Shown here piece after piece: positions 1 to 5,316 of a stretch of DNA of 5,662 bases. Under the pieces are notes generated by a model that saw only the letters and a list, made by a program, of their open reading frames with translations, ran no database searches and was not told the DNA's origin. The stretch is from Alphaproteobacteria bacterium (lineage in GTDB: Bacteria; Pseudomonadota; Alphaproteobacteria; Rhizobiales; Hyphomicrobiaceae), in contig JAHZKN010000311.1 of assembly GCA_022600335.1 (NCBI GenBank), forward strand, positions 1-5,662. The letters are read 5' to 3'. A program made the translations under genes and the position numbers. The number at the start of each line of letters is the position of its first letter. The stretch's first letter is position 1.

Positions 1-52
1 GGACGTACTTCTGCCATTCAAAGCCGTCGTTCTTCTTGCGCCAGAAGACCAT
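1..52 (-). CDS. Partial leftward gene, N-terminal 17 codons only
   Basis: On the minus strand an ATG at 52-50 opens a frame reading MVFWRKKNDGFEWQKYV and continues past the window edge. It is preceded by a strong purine-rich ribosome binding site, AAGGGGAGGGG (complement of 54-64), with the AAGGGGA core five bases from the start. The Trp-Arg-Lys-Lys then Gly-Phe-Glu-Trp pattern resembles an N-terminal tag I recall at the start of several otherwise different Hyphomicrobiales proteins; this is from memory and not verified. No domain is visible in so short a piece, so no function is assigned. It is divergent from the TPR gene at 412. The combination of strong ribosome binding site, start codon and recognisable peptide makes a real gene likely despite its truncation by the window edge. 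Confidence 0.6.
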   Translation of the reverse strand, partial: MVFWRKKNDGFEWQKYV

Positions 53-53
53 A

Positions 54-64
54 CCCCTCCCCTT
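54..64 (-). promoter_or_regulatory. Ribosome binding site for the partial leftward gene
   Basis: The minus strand reads AAGGGGAGGGG here, followed by T and then the ATG at 52-50. The AAGGGGA portion has about five bases of spacing, suitable for pairing with the 16S rRNA 3' end. It is the main evidence that translation starts at 52. Confidence 0.55.
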
Positions 65-411
65 CGTCGTGCCACCGAGACGCACCCGGTTGGTGATCCA
101 GGTTCATGCGCCAGCACCTGCCTTTTGTAACCCTCTACACGGTGCTGCCGCGCACCTATTTGGCTTAAAAAAAGTGGCCACGCCTTGGCCGTGCTCTCAA
201 ACACTTGGCCCATCGTAGAGAGTGTGCCTACCATAGAACCGCGCGATCGCGGCGTCCAACTTCAGTGTGCGGCGTTGAGGGCCCAGATGTCACGGGTCGC
301 AGACGTCGCAAAATGTGATAAAGAGCCTACGTTCTTGTATCTGGCGCGCGGCACTGTCAGGTGCCTTGGCCAAGTGACCGCTGAACAACAACTCCGGAGC
401 GCGAAAGAAAA
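65..411. other. Divergent intergenic region without a convincing gene
   Basis: This gap lies between two divergently oriented starts and should contain promoters for both, although I could not find a well-matched -35/-10 pair for either. It holds an A7 run at 167-173, a small GC-rich hairpin candidate CCGCG-CGAT-CGCGG at 239-252, a GATAAA hexamer at 317-322 that is a partial -10 match, and repeated TTGGCC/TGGCCA elements, the best being the perfect palindrome CTTGGCCAAG at 365-374. An open frame at 185-415 on the plus strand overlaps the next start by ATGA, but its composition does not look protein-like. I see no RNA gene. Confidence 0.5.
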
Positions 412-993
412 ATGACGAACTCAAAATATACTGTGTTTCCGAAAGGCAGCCAGGTCTTAGCATTCACGTGCCTCATCGGAGTTGGCGTGAGTCAGATCGC
501 AGCACCTGCATCTGCGGGGCCGGTAACGTTGGCCAAGGATACGGGACCCGCAAGCGCGCGTTGTGATGGCGTGCTCTCGGATCGCTCTGCTTGGCTTGCC
601 TGTATTGGACACCCGGTCGCGGCGAAACCGTCGACTGAGTTATTCTATGCCGGCTATTGGCTCGCGCGGTCTGGGTCCTACAAAGAAGCACTCAAGTTTT
701 TGTTGTTGGCAGACCAGAAGGACCCGCGCGTTCTCACCTACATTGGGTTTTCATTGCGCAAGTCTGGCAACATTGAATCTGCTTTCGGCTATTACACCGA
801 CGCCTTGGCACTTGATCCAAACTACAATGTTGCCCGCGCCTATCTTGGCGAAGCCCATTTGACGCAAAACGATGTGCCGCGCGCAAAAGCTGAGCTCAAC
901 CAGATTGCAACGCGTTGTGGCACCAATTGTGCAGAGTACATAGATCTCGCCGGGCATATTCAGAAGTACGAAAATGCACGCCGTCATGGCTAG
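412..993 (+). CDS. Exported tetratricopeptide-repeat (TPR) protein
   Basis: This 193-residue protein begins with a Sec-type signal peptide: Lys5 and Lys11, a hydrophobic core around residues 15-31, and an Ala-Ser-Ala signal peptidase I site ending at residue 35. The mature part is probably periplasmic. Helical TPR-like repeats lie at about 76-105 (YAGYWLARSGSYKEALKFLL), 107-138 (YIGFSLRKSGNIESAFGYYT, ending in the typical ALALDPN) and 141-170. Two cysteine pairs, Cys51/Cys64 before the repeats and Cys169/Cys173 after them, could form disulfides in the periplasm. TPR folds are protein-protein interaction scaffolds; no catalytic residues are seen. The ATG at 412 is supported by GGAG at 396-399 and the purine run up to 410, although the GGAG spacing is long. 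It converges on the kinase gene, so it is not co-transcribed with it, and a functional link is only positional. The fold is fairly sure and the cellular role unknown. Confidence 0.85.
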   Translation: MTNSKYTVFPKGSQVLAFTCLIGVGVSQIAAPASAGPVTLAKDTGPASARCDGVLSDRSAWLACIGHPVAAKPSTELFYAGYWLARSGSYKEALKFLLLADQKDPRVLTYIGFSLRKSGNIESAFGYYTDALALDPNYNVARAYLGEAHLTQNDVPRAKAELNQIATRCGTNCAEYIDLAGHIQKYENARRHG

Positions 994-1011
994 CCGTGCT
1001 CTGCCGGAGAT

Positions 1012-1029
1012 TGTCGCTGACGAGCGATG
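1012..1029. terminator. Weak hairpin between convergent genes
   Basis: Between the convergent stops at 993 and 1061 the sequence TCGCT-GACG-AGCGA (1014-1027) can form a five-base-pair stem with a four-base loop, extendable by two G-T wobble pairs. No T-rich tail follows on either strand, so it is at best a poor intrinsic terminator. It is listed because it is the only stem-loop visible in the gap. Confidence 0.2.
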
Positions 1030-1060
1030 CTTTGGCGGGAAATCGTGTAGATACGTAAAG

Positions 1061-3496
1061 TTACTTGGCGGAAATTTTTGCGTCTTGTGCAAGTGACCAC
1101 ACGTGTACACGACCAGAGGTGTCACCAACCGCCAATCGCTTATTGGTGGGCCAATACGCTAAAGATTTCACCTTGTCAGCTTTAGTTGTCAGTGTGCGTT
1201 GAGCGTTGCGTCGTTTGATATCCCAAATTCGCACCTGACCATCTTCCCCCGCTGAAATCAGCGTCCTGCCATCGGCGGCAAATGAAAGCCCGCTGACTGC
1301 TCCGGAATGTGCCTTGTACGATCTGTAGAGGCGGCGCGACCGCGTTGACCAGACACGGATGTTGCCGTCTATGCTGGCGGTTGCCAGTGTGCGCCCGTCT
1401 GGCGAAAAGACAACGCGATTTATGAAATCCCGGTGACCGCGATAGGTCCGCACCAGCCTCAGGTTCTTCGTGTCCCACAGTTTGACCGTCTTATCTGCGC
1501 TGCCCGTGGCAATCACCGTGCTGCGCGCAGTTGATGCAGCGCTGACCACTTGAGCCGAGTTCTTGTGACCTTCAAAAACGTGCACGGGTTGATCCGGGCT
1601 TTCAACATCCCACAGAGCGATCTTCCAATCATGGCTTGCGGCAGCGATCCGGGTGTCACTGTCTGCAAACGCAACAGACCAAACTTCTGCATCGTTACGT
1701 TTGAAGGTCGCAAGTTTGTTTCCTGTTGTCAGGTTCCACAGCGCGATCGTGCCACTTTGGTGACCCGTTACCGCCGTGGTGCCGCGTGCCGCCATGGATA
1801 ACACGGCACCGTCGGTGAGGACGACCGTGCGTTGCGGTGCGCCGGTTGCTGCATCCCACGTTTTCAACGTGCCATCCTCACCAATGGTGACCAGCAGGCG
1901 TCCCTCGTCTGCATAAGCAGCGGCGTGGATTGTACCGGTGTGTCCGGAGAATGTGCGCTCAGGACGGGGTTGTTTTTGCTGCTGCGGCTTCGCTGTCTTA
2001 ATGCTTGCAGTTGTCAGAGGGCTGGTTGCCGATGCATTCGGCCAGGGAAACCGGTCCTGCAGCGCGACAGCCGCACTGGCGGCACCAACGCCGATCAGCA
2101 ATTTTAACATCACCGGTCGGAAACTTTGCCGTTTGCGACGCGCGATGCGACGTGGTCGTGGGGCCTTTGGAGTTGGCACCGGCCGGGCTTCTGCAACTTG
2201 TGGCTTGGCCTTCACTTGGATGGGATTAGGCGACGTCTTAAGGCGTTTCCACAACGTTGCAAGGCGGCCGGACTTGGAGTCCTTGCGCATATCTGTTGCG
2301 CTTGCTGCACGTGCTCGCTCGGCCTTCGGTGCTGCTGGTTTTTCTGACTTGGCCGCTGCCGCCTTTTTGTTTTGATGTGCAACGGGTCGCGATTTCAAAC
2401 CGTCGAGAAAATCAATGAGGCCGCCAGCGCGTTGGCCCGCACGTGCAGCCTTTGCGTCCTGCCCTTTGGGATCCGCGCCACCCGGTGCAGCGTGTTGAGC
2501 TGCAGGTGTTTGCCCGGGTGCTGCGGGTGCGGCTCTTTCAGCGGCGGCTTTTGGTTTGGCCGCTTTGGGACGCGCTGGGGTTTGTGTCTTCGAGCGCCAG
2601 CCCCCGCGTTTGCGCTGCGGATCCGGTGCCATCAACGCGCGTCGCCACACTGCAACAGACTTTGGTCGCGCATCAATCTTTAGCTTGAGCGCGCTGTCGA
2701 TAGCAGCGAGAAACCCTTTGCGGTAGCCGCCAATTGCAGCCTCACACGCAGGAATAATTTCATCGTTGACCATGCGTGAAGGGGAATCTGGCGGCCTCTT
2801 GCCGGTGACAGCATGATAAAGCGTAGCCGCAAGAGCATAGATGTCCGTCCATGGGCCTTGCTGGCGGCTCGTTTCAGCGTATTGCTCATAGGGGCTGTAG
2901 CCAGGCTTCACCAACGCCGACACGGTTTTGGAATGGGAGGCAATTTCTCCGCGCGCCGAGCCAAAATCGATCAGCACCGGTTGACCGTCTTTGCGGATGA
3001 TAATGTTGTCGGGTGCGATGTCGCGATGCAGAAAATCTGCGCTGTGAATCAACTCCAGCGCATCGAGAAGATCTGGAACAATCGCATCAAGTTCTTTTTG
3101 TCGGGGTGCGCGCTTCAAGCCTTTGAGCCACGACTTCAGGCTTTGGCCTTCTTCGAAGTTTAACACCATGTAGCCGGTGTTGTTGGCGCGGAAATAACGA
3201 TACACGCGCACAATGTTCGGATGATCGAAGCGGGCGAGTGTCTGCGCCTCTTCAATGAAGCGATCAAGCCCCCAACGATAATCTCCTGAGCAGTCTTGGG
3301 ATTTTGGAACCGCATCTGCTCCGTCGCTGCGCGCGGCAAAATCAGAAGGGAAGTATTCTTTAATTGTCACCCTGCGGTCGAGTGCAATTTCTTCGGCAAG
3401 GTAAGTAATCCCGAAGCCGCCGGCACCGAGAACGCGGTTGATGCGATAATCGCCAACCAATTCTGTGCCGCTTTGAAGCGAGATTAGGTCGGTCAT
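1061..3496 (-). CDS. Hanks-type serine/threonine protein kinase with WD40 propeller
   Basis: This 811-residue protein should transfer phosphate from ATP to Ser/Thr of partner proteins. The kinase domain spans about 17-288: glycine loop GAGGFG (24-29), ATP-anchoring Lys46 in TIKEYFP, helix-C Glu83, catalytic loop HRDIAPDN (157-164) with base Asp159, metal-binding DFG (177-179), and SPYEQ (201-205) in place of the usual APE. The Lys of HRDxKPxN is Ala161, a variant I recall from this bacterial subfamily. Residues 300-460 form an Ala/Lys/Pro-rich, probably disordered linker ending in a basic cluster (448-460). A short hydrophobic segment (462-479) follows, most likely one membrane span with the kinase in the cytoplasm. 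Residues 514-803 hold seven WD40 repeats. The start at 3496 is the only good one: an in-frame TAG lies 11 codons upstream, and GGGGA precedes the ATG, though very close to it. It is divergent from the FHA/FHA/PP2C genes, its likely partners. Kinase assignment is firm; substrates are unknown. Confidence 0.95.
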   Translation of the reverse strand: MTDLISLQSGTELVGDYRINRVLGAGGFGITYLAEEIALDRRVTIKEYFPSDFAARSDGADAVPKSQDCSGDYRWGLDRFIEEAQTLARFDHPNIVRVYRYFRANNTGYMVLNFEEGQSLKSWLKGLKRAPRQKELDAIVPDLLDALELIHSADFLHRDIAPDNIIIRKDGQPVLIDFGSARGEIASHSKTVSALVKPGYSPYEQYAETSRQQGPWTDIYALAATLYHAVTGKRPPDSPSRMVNDEIIPACEAAIGGYRKGFLAAIDSALKLKIDARPKSVAVWRRALMAPDPQRKRGGWRSKTQTPARPKAAKPKAAAERAAPAAPGQTPAAQHAAPGGADPKGQDAKAARAGQRAGGLIDFLDGLKSRPVAHQNKKAAAAKSEKPAAPKAERARAASATDMRKDSKSGRLATLWKRLKTSPNPIQVKAKPQVAEARPVPTPKAPRPRRIARRKRQSFRPVMLKLLIGVGAASAAVALQDRFPWPNASATSPLTTASIKTAKPQQQKQPRPERTFSGHTGTIHAAAYADEGRLLVTIGEDGTLKTWDAATGAPQRTVVLTDGAVLSMAARGTTAVTGHQSGTIALWNLTTGNKLATFKRNDAEVWSVAFADSDTRIAAASHDWKIALWDVESPDQPVHVFEGHKNSAQVVSAASTARSTVIATGSADKTVKLWDTKNLRLVRTYRGHRDFINRVVFSPDGRTLATASIDGNIRVWSTRSRRLYRSYKAHSGAVSGLSFAADGRTLISAGEDGQVRIWDIKRRNAQRTLTTKADKVKSLAYWPTNKRLAVGDTSGRVHVWSLAQDAKISAK
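1088..1957 (-). repeat. Seven tandem WD40 repeats encoded in the kinase C-terminus
   Basis: Seven repeats of 40-45 residues are readable in the protein, each ending in a WD-like dipeptide: Trp547-Asp, Trp587-Asn, Trp629-Asp, Trp674-Asp, Trp716-Ser, Trp758-Asp and Trp800-Ser. The Gly-His landmark near the repeat start is clear in repeats 1 (His519), 4 (His644) and 5 (His688), is Ala-His in repeat 6 (His730), and is lost in 2, 3 and 7. Seven copies is the number that closes a standard beta-propeller, so the array appears complete. Repeat sequences are diverged, which argues against recent amplification. A propeller of this kind normally binds peptides or proteins; here it probably senses or recruits a partner for the kinase. 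Confidence 0.85.
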
Positions 3497-3511
3497 GGTC
3501 CCCGTACGATT

Positions 3512-3524
3512 ATCCGTTACGGAT
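3512..3524. promoter_or_regulatory. Inverted repeat, possible operator upstream of the kinase
   Basis: ATCCGT and ACGGAT are perfect six-base inverted arms around a single T. The element sits 16-28 bases ahead of the kinase start codon, where a bound protein could block transcription or where an mRNA hairpin could affect ribosome access. A one-base loop cannot form in RNA without opening pairs, so a DNA-binding site for a dimer is the likelier reading. It could also be chance. Confidence 0.3.
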
Positions 3525-3694
3525 GCCTAGCATGCACCGCATTCTGGCTACAATCGAATCCCTTGCACCCGCGGTTATGCGCCAAGAATGTGGCGGTGAC
3601 TAGGGCAGTACCAAAATTGAGTACAAAACATTTAATCCACACAACATTGCCATGTTGCTGCCCCACACCGCTTTCACTGTTGGTTTTGAACCGC

Positions 3695-3699
3695 GGGGA
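3695..3699 (+). promoter_or_regulatory. Ribosome binding site that sets the first FHA start
   Basis: GGGGA lies nine bases ahead of the ATG at 3709. The longer alternative start, ATG at 3652, is preceded by an AT/C-rich stretch with no Shine-Dalgarno match. This favours 3709 as the translation start. Confidence 0.5.
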
Positions 3700-3708
3700 T
3701 TCTCACTC

Positions 3709-4440
3709 ATGGGCGCAGCGCCGACGTCAATCAAATCATTGACTGCACTAGCTGCTTTGCTGTTGCTGGCTGTTCTGTCAATTGCTGCGTTGGGTGGAAT
3801 GCCTGGTACGCCCAAGTGGTCCGTACCTCTTGAAAAAATTGCGCAACTACAAGATTTTGCAGCAGCTACAACTGTGGTGGCGATGCACGCCTGGAACACA
3901 ACCGTTGCGTGGCTCGCAGAACACTACGCACGTGTGCCAACGTTGATGTTTGGCCTTGCCGCGTTGGTTGCGTTTCCGGTGATCGCAGTTATGGCAGCGG
4001 CGTTTCGGCGTCTCGCACAGGAGTCCGATGCGACTCATCGCATAAAACAATCACCACACAGCCTAACAACGCAGGATCATCAGGCGGGTGATGCGGGCGG
4101 GCGCACAGGCACGCCAGCGTGGCCCACCAAAGCGGCGGTTGTGTTGAAAGATCCCGCTGGCGTTGGAACCATCGCACGACGTTTTGAACTGGCTCGTCCC
4201 GTTGTTCAGATCGGGCGCTCAACTGATACCGACATCGTCATTCAAGACGCGTCCGTGCATCGCTACCACGCGACAATCCATTGCACGGAAGACGCAGAGT
4301 ATGTGGTCACAGATTTGTCTGCCGGCTTCGGCAACGGTGTTGTTGTCAATGGCCAACGCGTCTTGCAACACCAGATTTTTGATGGCGATGAGATCCGGCT
4401 CGGCCGCGCAAAGATGATGTTTATCACGTCTCAGACGTGA
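3709..4440 (+). CDS. Membrane-anchored FHA-domain protein
   Basis: From the ATG at 3709 the protein has 243 residues; an in-frame ATG at 3652 would add 19 residues but lacks a ribosome binding site. Two hydrophobic segments, about 12-30 (ALAALLLLAVLSIAAL) and 79-98 (LMFGLAALVAFPVIAVMAAA), frame a loop of about 48 residues. Arg-Arg after the second segment suggests both termini are cytoplasmic and the loop periplasmic. After a polar linker, an FHA domain occupies about 145-239, with Gly-Arg-Ser (169-171), VHRYHA (183-188) and GNGVVVNG (208-215). FHA domains bind phosphothreonine peptides. The usual VSRxHA motif here has His in place of the phosphate-contacting Ser, while the Arg and second His are kept. 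It is the first gene of a rightward set facing away from the kinase and probably reads kinase-dependent phosphorylation at the membrane. The FHA call is strong; the binding partner is unknown. Confidence 0.9.
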   Translation: MGAAPTSIKSLTALAALLLLAVLSIAALGGMPGTPKWSVPLEKIAQLQDFAAATTVVAMHAWNTTVAWLAEHYARVPTLMFGLAALVAFPVIAVMAAAFRRLAQESDATHRIKQSPHSLTTQDHQAGDAGGRTGTPAWPTKAAVVLKDPAGVGTIARRFELARPVVQIGRSTDTDIVIQDASVHRYHATIHCTEDAEYVVTDLSAGFGNGVVVNGQRVLQHQIFDGDEIRLGRAKMMFITSQT

Positions 4441-4490
4441 CCCAGCACAGCCTCGTCTTAGGGCGATGGCAGATTTTTGATGGATGACGC

Positions 4491-4498
4491 AAGGGAGA
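4491..4498 (+). promoter_or_regulatory. Ribosome binding site that sets the second FHA start
   Basis: AAGGGAGA precedes the ATG at 4504 with five bases of spacing. It is much better than anything ahead of the in-frame TTG at 4477 or ATG at 4480, so translation most likely begins at 4504. Confidence 0.65.
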
Positions 4499-4503
4499 TT
4501 GCA

Positions 4504-5316
4504 ATGACACACGATCCAACGACGGATGGCCACCAAGCAGGGCGCCAAAGCGATCAACGCACCACACGTTTCCTCGGTTCGCTAAAAGATGCCCTGGTTG
4601 CAGCAAGCCGCGAAGAGCCAACCGTGAGAGGCGCGCAATCTGATGCGGTCGAGGCTGATAACCAACAGAACACGGCGTTGACACCGCCACCGATGCCAAC
4701 AGCGTCGGCAAATACAAGTCGTGCTGCAGCAACGCCTGCGACTGAAAAATCCAAGCGTGATACGCCACCCAGTGCAGGAAGTGCGGCACGTGCGGTGCGC
4801 GGAACGTCGAAGCCGCTAGAAGATCAGCAGATCAAATTGCATAAGCTGCCGACAACACGTGCCGTCAAGAGCAGTGAAGCAAAGAAAGAGCCCGCCCGAA
4901 CGCAACTCGTGCGCGGAAAGCTTAAAGTTGAGCGCGGCGACTTTGAGCAAGATCCGGTGGTTGGCTGGGTTGTGATTGTTGGCGGGCCGGGTATTGGCAA
5001 CTATCGCCCGATTTTCGAAGGTAACAATTCGGTTGGCAGAGGCGCTGGCAATCGCATTCCGATCGATTTTGATGATGAGGCCATATCATCGGAAGAGCAG
5101 GCCTACATTCGTTACGATTCCTCGGATCGGTCATTCCTGTTTGTGCCTAATCTTGCTAAAACCAATGTGGTTTCGGTGAACAATCAAAAGCCGACAGGAG
5201 CCGTCACACTGAACCAAATGGATGTCATCATGATGGGGAGAACCCAGTTGGTGTTTGTTCCATTTTGTGGCTCGGAGTTTGACTGGTCGGCACTAGGTGA
5301 GACAACCAAGGGCTAA
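4504..5316 (+). CDS. FHA-like protein with disordered N-terminal half
   Basis: The 270-residue product from ATG 4504 has no signal peptide or membrane segment and is likely cytoplasmic. Residues 1-140 are polar and rich in Ala, Thr, Pro, Ser and charged residues, apart from a short possible helix RFLGSLKDALVAA (22-34); this half is probably disordered and offers many Thr for phosphorylation. Residues 150-262 form an FHA-like fold: GWVVIVGGPGIGNYRPI, NSVGRGAGNRIPIDF (Gly178-Arg179), the strand region ISSEEQAYI (194-202), VNNQKP and MGRTQLVFVP, ending FCGSEFDWS. This arrangement resembles a family of FHA-like proteins found near bacterial kinases and PP2C phosphatases. The usual Arg and His of the SRxxHA-type motif appear as Ser and Gln, so phosphothreonine binding may be weakened or lost. 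It follows the first FHA gene by 63 bases with no terminator and overlaps the phosphatase start by one base, indicating one operon. Role as adaptor or kinase substrate is inference. Confidence 0.88.
   Translation: MTHDPTTDGHQAGRQSDQRTTRFLGSLKDALVAASREEPTVRGAQSDAVEADNQQNTALTPPPMPTASANTSRAAATPATEKSKRDTPPSAGSAARAVRGTSKPLEDQQIKLHKLPTTRAVKSSEAKKEPARTQLVRGKLKVERGDFEQDPVVGWVVIVGGPGIGNYRPIFEGNNSVGRGAGNRIPIDFDDEAISSEEQAYIRYDSSDRSFLFVPNLAKTNVVSVNNQKPTGAVTLNQMDVIMMGRTQLVFVPFCGSEFDWSALGETTKG

Larger units (their letters stand above)
3497..3708. promoter_or_regulatory. Divergent control region between kinase and FHA operon
   Basis: This 212-base stretch separates the kinase start from the preferred start of the first FHA gene and must drive both directions unless transcription enters from outside the window. 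It contains the inverted repeat ATCCGT-T-ACGGAT (3512-3524), the palindrome CGTACG (3503-3508), a near-duplicated AGTACCAAAA/AGTACAAAA pair (3607-3628), and an AT-rich stretch at 3613-3636 with TTTAAT as a partial -10 match. I could not identify a convincing -35/-10 pair on either strand, so the promoters are inferred from gene arrangement rather than from motif. Confidence 0.45.

Noticed and set aside
36..218. Plus-strand 60-codon frame near the left edge
   Set aside because: It overlaps the start and ribosome binding site of the better supported minus-strand gene and has no recognisable protein pattern.
243..250. GCGATCGC octamer
   Set aside because: It is a palindrome also known as the cyanobacterial HIP1 repeat, but a single copy in GC-rich DNA is expected by chance and nothing else points to cyanobacteria.
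185..415. Plus-strand 76-codon frame overlapping the TPR start by ATGA
   Set aside because: The ATGA overlap is suggestive of coupling, but there is no good ribosome binding site, no recognisable motif and no protein-like pattern, and the stretch must also hold the TPR promoter.
751..1128. Minus-strand 125-codon frame across the end of the TPR gene and the kinase tail
   Set aside because: It runs antisense to well-supported TPR repeats and overlaps the last WD40 repeat of the kinase; it is a composition shadow.
1088..1957. WD40 array as a possible recent tandem duplication
   Set aside because: The repeats are strongly diverged in protein and DNA, so they are an old propeller rather than a recent expansion.
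1938..2375. Plus-strand 145-codon Ala/Arg-rich frame opposite the kinase linker
   Set aside because: It is the antisense of the Ala/Lys/Pro-rich linker, whose codon bias keeps the other strand open. No start signal or motif supports it.
3652..3708. Longer start for the first FHA protein at ATG 3652
   Set aside because: No Shine-Dalgarno sequence precedes it and the extra 19 residues are not typical of a membrane-protein start; ATG 3709 has GGGGA nine bases upstream. It cannot be fully excluded.
4477..4503. Longer start for the second FHA protein at TTG 4477 or ATG 4480
   Set aside because: AAGGGAGA sits immediately ahead of ATG 4504, and the upstream candidates have only weak purine matches.
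4441..4503. Gap between the two FHA genes as a terminator or promoter site
   Set aside because: No stem-loop with a T tract and no paired promoter hexamers are visible; co-transcription is the simpler reading.
4219..4789. Two minus-strand frames (4219-4557 and 4424-4789) opposite the FHA genes
   Set aside because: Both are antisense to recognised FHA-coding sequence and its spacer and show no domain.
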